A DNA stretch of 12,354 bases from Spirochaetaceae bacterium (lineage in GTDB: Bacteria; Spirochaetota; Spirochaetia; Treponematales; Breznakiellaceae). The stretch spans positions 1-12,354 of the forward strand of contig JAISCO010000118.1 in assembly GCA_031265535.1 (NCBI GenBank). Reading direction: 5' to 3'. The position numbers and the translations under genes are program-made. Under the pieces are notes generated by a model. The model did not search any database and was not told the origin of the DNA. It worked only from the letters and a program-made list of their open reading frames with translations. Positions within the stretch are counted from its first letter, which is position 1; each line of letters begins with the position of its first letter. Shown piece after piece: positions 1-6,645 of the stretch.

Positions 1-116
1 ACGCCGCGCAAGGTCTGAAATCCGTCCCCCGCCGCGACTCCTTTTGCCAAAGCCTTGATCGCCTGCCCCTGATCGCCCGCCGGCTCAAAAGGCGATACTA
101 CTTCAAAACGCCGCAT
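1..116 (-). CDS. uvrB: UvrB, excinuclease ABC subunit B (N-terminal 38 codons only)
   Basis: Reading leftwards from an ATG at 116-114 gives an open frame to the window edge that begins MRRFEVVSPFEP and continues AGDQGQAIKALAKG and then FQTLRGV. The SPFxPAGDQ segment and the QTLxGV segment just before the Walker A loop are characteristic of the UvrB N-terminus, so this is seen directly although the P-loop itself lies outside the window. UvrB is the DNA-damage verification helicase of nucleotide excision repair, acting with UvrA and UvrC in the cytoplasm. An in-frame TAG lies three codons upstream and no other start is available, so the start is firm. Only a weak GGTGGT precedes it. A candidate promoter ends 6 nt upstream (separate entry), which would give an almost leaderless message. 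The gene continues beyond base 1. Confidence 0.85.
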   Translation of the reverse strand, partial: MRRFEVVSPFEPAGDQGQAIKALAKGVAAGDGFQTLRG

Positions 117-122
117 ACCACC

Positions 123-151
123 AGTCTATCAAAAAAAAGCTATTGTCTCAA
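123..151 (-). promoter_or_regulatory. Candidate uvrB promoter
   Basis: On the minus strand TTGAGA (151-146) is followed after exactly 17 nt by TAGACT (128-123). Each matches four of six bases of the sigma70 consensus. The -10 lies 6 nt before the uvrB ATG, so a transcript would start at or next to the start codon. The -35 overlaps the inner end of the 36-nt inverted repeat at 148-183. Predicted by eye only. Confidence 0.35.
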
Positions 152-183
152 CCATTTGCCATGGAGGCACATGCGCTCCGCGC
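148..183 (-). repeat. 36-nt inverted repeat, copy 1 (partner 8880-8915)
   Basis: The 36 bases here are the exact reverse complement of 8880-8915, about 8.7 kb away. Each copy contains GCGCGGAGCGC and ATGGCAAATGG and is oriented so that its TTGA end points at the adjacent gene: uvrB here, the sulfite reductase gene at the other copy. It is the inner edge of a larger mosaic repeat that reaches about 376. No transposase accompanies it. Confidence 0.9.
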
Positions 184-257
184 CGACTACCCCAAGCGGA
201 CTTTACTCCGCGCCTTAGGGTTCGCGAATAGCGGTTAGCATACGCGCCCGCCGGCGG
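170..257 (+). repeat. Dispersed palindromic repeat element, diverged copy (family also at 6380, 6496, 8532, 11543)
   Basis: This stretch aligns with the better-preserved copies at 6380-6484 and 6496-6597. The shared order is ATGCGCTCCGCGCC, then CTTTACTCCG, then GCGGTT-GCATACGCG. It is directly followed by a second CCCGCCGGCGGG palindrome and a further TACGCTCCGC fragment up to about 294. GCGC-TCC-GCGC can form a small hairpin with a three-base loop. No coding potential is apparent. Confidence 0.7.
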
Positions 258-430
258 GTTTTCATACGCTCCGCATTAGCGTCTTGCCGCCAGCGCCCAG
301 AAACTTGTTTGCGCCGCTGGGGGCGGAGCAACGTTCACTTCGATAGCGGCCTTCAGGGTTTTACTCCGATAATTTGTGTCGCCATTTATGGCGCAATCTG
401 TGTAATCTGTGGCTAATTTTTCAATTCAGG

Positions 431-488
431 AGGGGGGCGCTATTTCCCTACATTATCGCAAACTGTTGCATCATAGCCGCGCCCCCCT
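431..488 (+). other. Long stem in tandem repeat unit 1 (AGGGGGGCGC / GCGCCCCCCT)
   Basis: AGGGGGGCGC at 431-440 pairs perfectly over 10 bp with GCGCCCCCCT at 479-488, enclosing 38 nt. In unit 2 the same arms (671-680 and 720-728) keep 9 of the 10 pairs while the enclosed bases diverge. This suggests a folded single strand. Function unknown. Confidence 0.6.
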
Positions 489-497
489 GTCGCCAGC

Positions 498-511
498 CCG
501 CGCAAGCGCGG
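498..511 (+). other. GC hairpin in tandem repeat unit 1
   Basis: CCGCGC-AA-GCGCGG forms a 6-bp perfect stem. The equivalent place in unit 2 (738-750) reads CCGCC-TAC-GGCGG. Both arms changed between copies but remained complementary, while the bases on either side (CAGC before, TCTTC after) are shared. Confidence 0.7.
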
Positions 512-737
512 TCTTCTGCCACCCCCGCGCCAGCGCCCAGAAACTTGTTTGCGCCGCTGGCGGCGGATATGCGTTCACTTCGATAGCGGCCTTCAGGGTT
601 TTGCTCCGATAATTTGTGTCGCCATTTATGGCGCAATCTGTGTAATTTGTGGCTAATTTTTCAATTCAGGAGGGGGGCGCTGTTTCCCCGCATCATCGCA
701 AACCGCTGTCTCATAGTCACGCCCCCCTGTCTACAGC

Positions 738-750
738 CCGCCTACGGCGG
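738..750 (+). other. GC hairpin in tandem repeat unit 2
   Basis: CCGCC-TAC-GGCGG is a 5-bp stem with a TAC loop, the covarying counterpart of 498-511 in unit 1. Confidence 0.7.
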
Positions 751-864
751 TCTTCCGCCACCCCCGCCCAGAAACTTGTTTGCGCCGCTGGCGGCGGAGA
801 AGCGTTCACTTTGATAGCGGTTGTGGGAAAAAGGAAATATCCACCATTCATTGTTCCTTTCCTG

Positions 865-955
865 TCACTCCTCACTCCTCATTCCTAACTGCTCATTGAT
901 AATTGTTAATTGCTCATTCCTTCTTCCCTCTTACTTTTTCCTTCTTCCTTCATTT
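865..955 (+). repeat. Degenerate heptanucleotide array, about 13 units
   Basis: From 865 the sequence divides without gaps into successive 7-mers. The first eight (865-920) fit the loose consensus TMAYTSY well, for example TCACTCC, TAACTGC, TAATTGT and TAATTGC. The rest decay into pyrimidine-rich 7-mers of the TTCTTCC type to 955. The same consensus and phase recur at 6607-6634 and 11878-11976. It sits just beyond the 3' end of the rlpA-like gene. No gene or terminator hairpin is seen in 822-982. Confidence 0.75.
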
Positions 956-982
956 TACTTAACATAGGGTGGGTGGAACGGG

Positions 983-2290
983 CTAACGTTCTTCGCGGGC
1001 TATGGCTTCTTTGAAACCGGCATTGCCAAGTTTTACGGCTATTGAATTAACTTCATCAGAACGAACATTACTAATTACAACACGGTATAACTCGCCAAAA
1101 GGTTCCCACTGCGGATTAAGCCCCGCCGCGGACAGACGATCAAAAACTTCTACCGCGTTTTTAGCTACCCTGAACGAACCAATTTGAAGCCGGTAATACC
1201 TGCCGCTAACAAAAGGACCGCCGCTAATTTCGGCGGCTGCGTAGCTCGGATAAGCACGCGGCGGCTGTGTCTGGGCTGTATTGGACATAGGAGAAAGCGC
1301 GGACACCTGTGCCGAACTCGGCATAGTAGGCGCCGGACTTGGGGCCGCCGCGGGAGGACGCGCTATAGTCGGAACAGGTTGAAAAGACGCGACCGGCGCC
1401 GTAACAGGCTGTGTACGATTCTGAGGGGCGGAACGTGCGCTCTCCGCCTGCGGAGACGCGGGATTTCGCGTAAGAGCCGGCTGCTGCGGCGTATACGACG
1501 GAACAACCGGAGGAGTCCTGGCAGTTGACGAACGCGGTTGTGCCGCCACGCCGCTGCTCGTGGAACGCGCCGCCGGAGCAGAAACGGGCTGCGGAGCGCC
1601 CGGAGCGGACCCCGCCGTTACGGCCGGCTGGCTAGTCTGAGGGGGCTGATTGGTCTGAGCGGGCTGTCCCGCCGGAACAGTTTGAGCAGTTAAGCCCGGC
1701 TGGACAACTTGAGCAGGCTGGTTAGCTTGCGGGGACTGGTTAGTCTGAGCGGGCTGTTCCACCGGAAAAGACTGCGCTGTTGCGGCGGGCTGGCTAACTT
1801 GAGCAGCTTGATTAGCCGGAGCGGGTTGCTCCGCCGGAAAAGACTGCGCTGTTACGGCGGGCTGGCTAACTTGAGCAGACTCCGCGTCCGCCATATTCAT
1901 GGCGGACGCATTCCGGGGCGCTAATTCCACAATAACCTGAGCCGTACCGGTTTCAAGCATATTCAACTTTTCCGCCGCGGCTCTCGAAACATCTACGATT
2001 CGTGTCTTAACAAAGGGGCCGCGATCATTAACTCGTACCAAAACCTGCTCGCCATTTAGCGCGTTGGTAATTATGAGTAAAGTTCCAAAAGGCAAATCAG
2101 GATGAGCTGCCGTAAACTGATTCGGGTCAAAAAATTCACCCGAAGCCGTAGGCCTTCCCTCATACTCCGCCCCGTACCAGGAAGCTATACCTTCTTGACG
2201 GTATGAAGAGTTGGCAGGGGTCTGATTTTGCGCAACGCAAAGACCCGCTGTAAAAAGACAGCATATAACAAATACGATTCTATTTTTCAT
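983..2290 (-). CDS. rlpA: RlpA-like septal-ring protein (double-psi barrel plus SPOR domain), probable lytic transglycosylase
   Basis: This 435-residue exported protein has three parts. A signal peptide (residues 1-20, hydrophobic, possible cleavage after CVA) is followed by an RlpA double-psi beta-barrel (about 33-123) with GIASWYG, PTASGE, AAHPDLPFGT and NDRGPF. These keep the histidine (H63) and aspartate (D89) expected in active RlpA transglycosylases. A long Pro/Gln/Ala linker (about 125-362, with internal repeats) leads to a C-terminal SPOR domain (363-435, YYRLQIGSF). SPOR domains bind peptide-stripped glycan at the division septum, so the likely role is cutting such strands in the periplasm. 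C18 in TAGLC is a poor lipobox, so whether it is a lipoprotein is uncertain. The start is supported by AAGGGGG 8 nt upstream. It lies behind the leucine-rich-repeat gene, same strand, with a 122-bp gap. Confidence 0.88.
   Translation of the reverse strand: MKNRIVFVICCLFTAGLCVAQNQTPANSSYRQEGIASWYGAEYEGRPTASGEFFDPNQFTAAHPDLPFGTLLIITNALNGEQVLVRVNDRGPFVKTRIVDVSRAAAEKLNMLETGTAQVIVELAPRNASAMNMADAESAQVSQPAVTAQSFPAEQPAPANQAAQVSQPAATAQSFPVEQPAQTNQSPQANQPAQVVQPGLTAQTVPAGQPAQTNQPPQTSQPAVTAGSAPGAPQPVSAPAARSTSSGVAAQPRSSTARTPPVVPSYTPQQPALTRNPASPQAESARSAPQNRTQPVTAPVASFQPVPTIARPPAAAPSPAPTMPSSAQVSALSPMSNTAQTQPPRAYPSYAAAEISGGPFVSGRYYRLQIGSFRVAKNAVEVFDRLSAAGLNPQWEPFGELYRVVISNVRSDEVNSIAVKLGNAGFKEAIAREER
1625..1876 (-). 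repeat. In-frame repeats in the RlpA linker (24, 30 and 30 residues)
   Basis: Residues 139-162, 163-192 and 193-222 are three tandem copies, each running roughly AQVSQPAxTAQSFPxEQPAQ followed by an Asn/Gln/Pro tail. A partial fourth (AVTAGSAPG) follows. The DNA of the first two is nearly identical over about 60 bp. Unit length is a multiple of three, so copy number can change without a frameshift. This is a likely length-variable periplasmic tether. Confidence 0.8.
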
Positions 2291-2333
2291 ATCAAAAACC
2301 CCCTTACGGAAGATACGTCAAAAAAGTCGTTCA

Positions 2334-2347
2334 GAAACCTCAGTTTC
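2334..2347. promoter_or_regulatory. Palindrome upstream of the rlpA-like gene
   Basis: GAAAC-CTCA-GTTTC is a perfect 5-bp dyad within TTCAGAAACCTCAGTTTC. It lies 44 bp upstream of the start, where a -35 region could be. Related imperfect dyads occur at 3591-3614 and 3811-3829. Candidate operator or small hairpin. I could not identify convincing -10/-35 boxes for this gene. Confidence 0.3.
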
Positions 2348-2412
2348 CGCGCAATTTTCGCTTAAACCCCACAAAAAATTACATAATCAGCTGTACGCGG
2401 TTCCTACCGGCA

Positions 2413-3558
2413 CTACCGCATTTGTTTAGAAGGAGCTTTCTGTCCAGATAAATTCCAGTGACCGGCCTTCAGTACGTATGTACCCGCTTTATAATCGTTC
2501 ATGCGGTAATAATCAGCAAACTGATAACGAAAACTATCGCTTTGTACTTTAACATTTTCACCGATAGTTATATACCCCAGGTCATTTCCCATAAAAGCCT
2601 GACTGCCTATGCTCTGTACAGAATTTGGAATCACAACCGAACTTAAATTATTCGAGGCAAAGGCCCCCTCTCCTATGAACATTGTTCCCTCTGGAATGAC
2701 AACACTGTCTAGTCCTTTATTCCTGTATGCAAATTTTTCTATGACCATCCCCGCTTTGGTAGATAGCACACCGTCATTGGCAGTCTGCAACGGTGAACTT
2801 GACGCGGGCTTATTTCCCGCCAACGCCGAATTTTTTGAAACAACTGTGCTATTCAAAACCGGTATAGCGGAAATTCCGGTATAATCACCCGGTACCTCGA
2901 TATAAATCCGCGAATAAGAAGCATTATCTGAAGACTGCGGCATAAAAGAATTAGCAGTGTTACTTGCGGCAATATTTTTTGTAATTGGAGATGCGGGCGT
3001 ACCCGGGCCGGAAACCGGCTTGAACATTCCATCATAACCTGTAAGCGGATTATAGAAATTCCCATGCAATTTACTCGCTTTATTGAGTAATTCCGCGCTT
3101 AGATGCTGTTTATCCGCCGCGATATAGTATATATTTGATTTTGCCGGAGTTTTATAACTTCCTGTATTTTCGGTTAAGCCGGCATTCGTTACTTTTTTTA
3201 GCATATTACTGTCAAAAGCCGAATCCGCTATGATTCGAACAGATGCGGGTATAACAACTATGCTTAACTGGTTACCGAAAAAAGCCTGCTCGCCGATAAC
3301 CTCAAGTCCCTGCGGAAGTGCAATATCAGTAAGCCTCTTCAACTTGAAGGCCATATCGCCGATCTTGCGAACCGGCACGCCGTCAATGTTTGCGGGAATG
3401 GTAACAGCCTTCTCGTTTCCGGTGTAACCGGTAATCACAAGCCATTTCTGTCCGCCGCGAAGCTCGGCGCGGGTAACAAAAACATTGCTATTTTGCGCGG
3501 CCAACAAAATGGCAAATCCGGTAACAACTACAAAAAACAACAGCCATTTTTTTAACAT
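2413..3558 (-). CDS. Secreted BspA-like leucine-rich-repeat protein
   Basis: The product has 381 residues. A signal peptide (MLKKWLLFFVVVTGFAILLAAQ) precedes a block of about three LRR_5-type repeats (roughly residues 55-125: IGDMAF, LPQGLEVIGEQAF, IPASVRIIADSAF). A repeat-free, Ser/Asn/Pro-rich middle (about 130-265) follows, then a second block of about three repeats (270-345: IPEGTMFIGEGAF, IPNSVQSIGSQAF). The tail ends AGTYVLKAGHWNLSG, a signature I associate with treponemal members of this family. BspA-like proteins are surface or periplasmic, and some bind host proteins or other bacteria. The ligand here is unknown. I prefer the ATG at 3558 because AGGTGGG sits 4 nt upstream. A GTG at 3567 would add three residues but overlaps that site. 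A perfect TATAAT lies at 3584-3579. Confidence 0.85.
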   Translation of the reverse strand: MLKKWLLFFVVVTGFAILLAAQNSNVFVTRAELRGGQKWLVITGYTGNEKAVTIPANIDGVPVRKIGDMAFKLKRLTDIALPQGLEVIGEQAFFGNQLSIVVIPASVRIIADSAFDSNMLKKVTNAGLTENTGSYKTPAKSNIYYIAADKQHLSAELLNKASKLHGNFYNPLTGYDGMFKPVSGPGTPASPITKNIAASNTANSFMPQSSDNASYSRIYIEVPGDYTGISAIPVLNSTVVSKNSALAGNKPASSSPLQTANDGVLSTKAGMVIEKFAYRNKGLDSVVIPEGTMFIGEGAFASNNLSSVVIPNSVQSIGSQAFMGNDLGYITIGENVKVQSDSFRYQFADYYRMNDYKAGTYVLKAGHWNLSGQKAPSKQMR

Positions 3559-3578
3559 AAAACCCACCTGCTCAAATT

Positions 3579-3584
3579 ATTATA
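3579..3584 (-). promoter_or_regulatory. -10 box of the leucine-rich-repeat gene
   Basis: A consensus TATAAT lies 20 bp upstream of the chosen ATG. No good -35 is found at 16-18 nt. That position is occupied by the dyad at 3591-3614, which would suit an activator-dependent promoter or an operator. Confidence 0.4.
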
Positions 3585-3590
3585 AAAGTT

Positions 3591-3614
3591 ATTTCAGAAC
3601 TTCAGTTTTGAAAT
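3591..3614. promoter_or_regulatory. Dyad over the -35 region of the leucine-rich-repeat gene
   Basis: ATTTCAGAAC-TTCA-GTTTTGAAAT forms a 10-bp stem (one G-T pair) with a four-base loop. It begins 6 bp upstream of the TATAAT. The core resembles the dyad at 2334-2347 in front of the rlpA-like gene. Confidence 0.45.
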
Positions 3615-4014
3615 TGGCTTGTACAGATTTCAATGAAGATCCTCGCCGCATAGGCGCAAATTTGCGGCAAACAAGTTTACGCGCAAACAAGTTTGCGGCA
3701 GGGTATTAACCACACTGCGAATAAATCGCTAAGCGGCGGAAATACACGGCGCAGTACACTTTGTTCCCACGAACTAAAATCTTTTTCAAGCCATATTTCA
3801 GCGGAAATTATTCAGAAACCAAAGTTTTCATGCAACTGTCCAATTTCAAAACCCGGTTAGCGCGAGAGCTTCGTTTTCAATGAAATCGGCTGTTGAAGTT
3901 TTGAAAAAGTCTCCACCTATTGTTTATTATCGGAGTCTAATATCAAAAAATTAAACTATTAAACCGTCGCGCTACAGATTACAGATACAATAAGTTGCCT
4001 TTAGATGTTCATAC
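3605..4014. other. Non-coding interval between the metI-like and leucine-rich-repeat genes
   Basis: No gene is seen in the roughly 450 bp from 3559 to 4014. It holds a 13-nt exact inverted repeat (3605-3617 with 3840-3852), a third TTCAGAAAC dyad (3811-3829) and an inverted fragment related to the tandem repeat at 295 (GCGCAAACAAGTTT at 3681-3694). Near the metI-like end there is TATTATCGGAGT, resembling a block of the mosaic repeats at 360 and 8722. I see no clear terminator for the metI-like gene. Confidence 0.5.
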
Positions 4015-5151
4015 TCAATCGCTCAAAGCCTGATCAAGGTCGGCGATAAGGTCGTCCGCATCCTCAATACCGGCGGAAAGGCGCAGTAACTTATCGTTTA
4101 CTCCGGCGGTAAGGCGCATAGATTCCGGTATCGCGCTGTGAGTTTGAACAACCGGATAGGTAATAAGTGAATCTGTGCCGCCTAAACTTTCAGCAAACAA
4201 TATAAGCGAAACTTTTTTTAGTATCAGCGGAATACGGGAAGCGTCTTTTATGTAGAAAGAAATCATGCCGCCGGCTCCACGGGATTGCGCGCATGACAGC
4301 GTGTACTGCGGATGATCGGTAAAGCCTATCCAAAAAACTTTTTCAACGGCGGGGTGTTTCCGCAGCCAGGCGGCAATCGCCGCGGCGTTGCGCGTCGCTT
4401 TATCCATCCTAAGAGCAAGGGTTTTTAAGCCGCGCAGTGTAAGCCACGCGTCAAAGGGAGCAAGCGCGGCGCCTTCACTCATCTGGGCTTCACGCAAAAG
4501 GGTTTCCGCAGCTTCGTTAGAATGAACGATAAAGCCTGAAAGTGTATCATGATGCCCCGCAAGATACTTTGTTCCGCTGTGAATCACAAAATCAGCGCCA
4601 AAATCAAGCGGATTCTGAAACCACGGTGTTAAAAATGTATTATCAACAATAAGAAATCCGCCTTTTGTATGGATAAAATCAGCGCAGCGGCGAATATCGC
4701 TTATTTTCATCATGGGATTCGAAGGTGTTTCTATAAAAATAGCCTTTGTTTTAGCGTTATAATTCTTTTCTATTTGTTCAAAATCGCTTGTATCAACCCA
4801 TGAAAACAAAAAACCATACTTTGAGTAGTATTCATTGAACAAACGGTAGGTGCCGCCATACAAATCGGCTGAAACTATTATGTGGTCGCCCGGTTTGAAC
4901 AACTTTATCAACGATGATATGGCTCCCATGCCGCTGGAAAACGCAAGCCCGTACTTTCCGTGTTCCGCCAGCGCAAGGGATTTTTCCAGCGAAGACCGCG
5001 TGGGATTCAACGCGCGTGAATAGTCATAGCCTGTCGACTCGCCTAACGCCGGATGTCTAAATGTCGCGCTCTGATAAATTGGAACGCTTACCGCGCCGGT
5101 AACAGGATCAAAATAGCTGTCGCCGCGCACAAGTATCGTTTCGGCTTTCAT
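4015..5151 (-). CDS. PLP-dependent trans-sulfuration enzyme, MetI-like (cystathionine gamma-synthase / O-acylhomoserine thiolyase type)
   Basis: This 378-residue protein belongs to the Cys/Met-metabolism PLP enzyme family. Visible active-site elements are YDYSR (42-46), DLYGGTYR (Y98), the PLP-ring aspartate D170 in VDNTF, the Schiff-base lysine K195 in SGTKYLAGHHD and R357 in LLRLSAG. By recalled similarity (GESTGYDY, GLAFSSGM, FAESLGG, ITYP-QTH) it is closest to Bacillus MetI, which makes cystathionine or homocysteine from O-acylhomoserine. The usual SLGGxE is SLGGTD here (D327), a conservative change at a position linked to substrate choice, so the exact reaction is uncertain. It is the second gene after the MetC-like paralogue. 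GAAGGA, 6 nt before the ATG, overlaps the upstream stop region, suggesting translational coupling. Confidence 0.85.
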   Translation of the reverse strand: MKAETILVRGDSYFDPVTGAVSVPIYQSATFRHPALGESTGYDYSRALNPTRSSLEKSLALAEHGKYGLAFSSGMGAISSLIKLFKPGDHIIVSADLYGGTYRLFNEYYSKYGFLFSWVDTSDFEQIEKNYNAKTKAIFIETPSNPMMKISDIRRCADFIHTKGGFLIVDNTFLTPWFQNPLDFGADFVIHSGTKYLAGHHDTLSGFIVHSNEAAETLLREAQMSEGAALAPFDAWLTLRGLKTLALRMDKATRNAAAIAAWLRKHPAVEKVFWIGFTDHPQYTLSCAQSRGAGGMISFYIKDASRIPLILKKVSLILFAESLGGTDSLITYPVVQTHSAIPESMRLTAGVNDKLLRLSAGIEDADDLIADLDQALSD

Positions 5152-5161
5152 ATCCTATCCT

Positions 5162-6340
5162 TCAAGTTGTCGCCGCGCAATTCAGTGCCGAATCGAAATC
5201 CGCAATTAGGTCGCCCGCGTCTTCCAAACCCGCCGAGATCCGTATCAGAGACTTGGAAATGCCAAGTCGCTCCCGTTCTACAGGCGGTATGGACGCATGA
5301 CTCATCTTAACAGGATATGAAGCTATGGTTTCAACACCGCCTAAACTTACCGCGGGAACAGCAAGCCGTGTCTTCCCCAAAAAAGACAGCGCTTGATCGA
5401 CCGTTTTTGTCTTAAACGAAAGTACCGCGCCGGGTCCTGCCGCCTGCGCCTCGTGTATTTCCCTTTGCGCCCTCTCCGCCATGCCCGGATAGTAGACCGC
5501 CTCGACATTGGGATGCCGGGAAAGAAAATCAGCGATCAGCGACGCCGTCTTCTGCTGGGCCTCGATACGAACTTGTAATGTTTTAATTCCCCGCAAAACA
5601 AGAAAACAGTCCCATGGCCCTAATACCGCGCCAAAACCATTTAGAACCGCGTAAACTCGTTTGCCAAGCTCAGGCGTCTTTGTTACCGCTATTCCGGCAA
5701 TAACATCGCTATGACCGCCCAAAAATTTTGTCGCGGAATGTACAACAATATCAGCGCCTAGTTCCAGCGGGCGCTGCAAAAACGGGGTCATAAATGTATT
5801 ATCTACGATAGTGATTAGTCCCGCCTCTTGAGCCGCCGCGCACGAAGCGCGCAAATCTGTAATCTTCAATAATGGATTGGATGGCGTCTCCATGAACAGT
5901 GCCTTTGTGGCCGGACGGATCGCGGCGCGTATCGTGTCCGGATTTACTACGCTAAGCGCGGTATGCTCCAAGCCCCAGCGTTTAAAATAGGTATTGAGGA
6001 CGCGGTAAGAGCCACCGTAAATATCCTCCGCGCTTATAATGTGGTCGCCGGCGGCAAATATGCCCAGTGTCGAGGCTATAGCCGCAATGCCGCTGGAAAA
6101 TGCGTAAGCGGACGAACCGCCTTCCAGCAATGCCGCGGCATCCTCTAACGCCTTTCGTGTAGGATTGCCGGAACGGGAATATTCGTAATCCAAGCGTCCG
6201 GCGGCAGGCGGCGGCCCCCCGCTCAAATCAAATTCCGGACCGCGGTCAAATGTGGATGTCTGATAAACAGGCGTCCCCAAAGCCCCGGTAGCAGGGTCCG
6301 TGTCATGGCCATTGTGTATAAGCAGAGTCCCTAACTTCAT
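5162..6340 (-). CDS. PLP-dependent trans-sulfuration enzyme, MetC-like (cystathionine beta-lyase type)
   Basis: This is the 392-residue paralogue of the downstream gene. Motifs are EYSRSGNPTR (Y54, R56), DIYGGSYR (Y108), VDNTFMTP (D180), SATKFLGGHSD (PLP lysine K205), SLGGVETIASYP (E337) and RISAGLED (R367). The C-terminal SYPVKMSHASIPPVERE and the FMTPFLQRPLELGAD region resemble Bacillus-type cystathionine beta-lyase, which cleaves cystathionine to homocysteine. Cystathionine gamma-lyase or thiolyase activity cannot be excluded by eye. A short Gly/Pro-rich insertion (GGPPPAAG, 41-48) is unusual. An in-frame TAA lies five codons upstream, so this ATG is the only sensible start, yet no Shine-Dalgarno is correctly spaced. 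A strong promoter ends 11 nt upstream, implying a very short leader. The gene pair is 10 bp apart and forms an operon. Confidence 0.85.
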   Translation of the reverse strand: MKLGTLLIHNGHDTDPATGALGTPVYQTSTFDRGPEFDLSGGPPPAAGRLDYEYSRSGNPTRKALEDAAALLEGGSSAYAFSSGIAAIASTLGIFAAGDHIISAEDIYGGSYRVLNTYFKRWGLEHTALSVVNPDTIRAAIRPATKALFMETPSNPLLKITDLRASCAAAQEAGLITIVDNTFMTPFLQRPLELGADIVVHSATKFLGGHSDVIAGIAVTKTPELGKRVYAVLNGFGAVLGPWDCFLVLRGIKTLQVRIEAQQKTASLIADFLSRHPNVEAVYYPGMAERAQREIHEAQAAGPGAVLSFKTKTVDQALSFLGKTRLAVPAVSLGGVETIASYPVKMSHASIPPVERERLGISKSLIRISAGLEDAGDLIADFDSALNCAATT

Positions 6341-6351
6341 CGTATTTCGAG

Positions 6352-6379
6352 TTTATACCCCCCCTCCATATTTTGTCCA
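6352..6379 (-). promoter_or_regulatory. Promoter of the metC-metI-like operon
   Basis: TGGACA (6379-6374) is separated by 16 nt from TATAAA (6357-6352), each five of six matches to consensus. Transcription would begin near 6345, five bases before the ATG. The GGAGGGGGGG run lies inside the spacer, not the leader. The first base upstream of the -35 (6380) is the start of a palindromic repeat element. No S-box or T-box leader can fit. Confidence 0.55.
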
Positions 6380-6484
6380 CCCGCCAGCGGGTTTTACATG
6401 CGCTCCGCGCCGGCATACCCAAAGCATCCTTTACTCCGTGCCGTCGGGTCCGATAAAAGCGGTTGGCATACGCGGCTGACAGCG
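6380..6484 (+). repeat. Palindromic repeat element, copy B
   Basis: The element starts with CCCGCCAGCGGG, continues CATGCGCTCCGCGCCGGCAT, and ends GGTTGGCATACGCGGCTGACAG. It is nearly identical to the next copy at 6496-6597. Related copies lie at 170, 8532 and 11543. It contains two short hairpins (CCCGC-CA-GCGGG and GCGC-TCC-GCGC) and no convincing open frame. Confidence 0.85.
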
Positions 6485-6495
6485 CCCGCCAGCGG

Positions 6496-6597
6496 CCCGC
6501 CAGCGGGTTTATATGCGCTCCGCGCCGGCATACCCAAAGCATCCTTTACGCCGTGCCTTCGGGTCTGATAAAAGCGGTTGGCATACGCGGCTGACAG
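6496..6597 (+). repeat. Palindromic repeat element, copy C
   Basis: This is a direct repeat of copy B with a 116-bp period, differing at only a few positions (for example CCGTGCCTTCGGG against CCGTGCCGTCGGG). An extra CCCGCCAGCGG half at 6485-6495 sits between them. The close match implies recent duplication or gene conversion. Confidence 0.85.
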
Positions 6598-6606
6598 CCC
6601 GTGTCC

Positions 6607-6634
6607 TCACTCCTAATTGTTCATTGTTAATTTG
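6607..6634 (+). repeat. Short heptanucleotide array, 4 units
   Basis: TCACTCC, TAATTGT, TCATTGT and TAATTTG follow without gaps. This is the same TMAYTSY consensus as the arrays at 865-955 and 11878-11976. It lies between copy C and the truncated copy D. Confidence 0.6.
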
Positions 6635-6645
6635 TGAGTGGGCGA

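Larger units (their letters stand above)
295..820 (+). repeat. Structured tandem repeat, units of 240 and 231 bp plus a partial third
   Basis: The motif GCCCAGAAACTTGTTTGCG begins at 295, 535 and 766, giving units 295-534, 535-765 and a truncated 766-820. The first two units are highly similar throughout. Each contains a GCCATTTATGGC palindrome, an AATCTGTGTAAT(C/T)TGTGG stretch, a long-range G-rich/C-rich stem and a short GC hairpin whose stem differs between copies but stays paired (separate entries). Short open frames of 60-79 codons cross the repeat in several frames. They duplicate with it and have no start context, so I treat the region as non-coding. Confidence 0.9.

Noticed and set aside
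295..820. CRISPR array or phage attachment site
   Set aside because: Units of 231-240 bp with no short regular spacers do not fit CRISPR, and no integrase or tRNA gene is nearby.
374..888. Overlapping short frames of 60-79 codons in several frames, duplicated with the tandem repeat
   Set aside because: They arise from the repeated DNA itself, have no ribosome binding site, differ in frame and length between copies, and resemble nothing known.
6341..6380. S-box or T-box riboswitch for the met-type operon
   Set aside because: The predicted leader is only about 5 nt and the upstream DNA is a dispersed repeat also found away from met genes.
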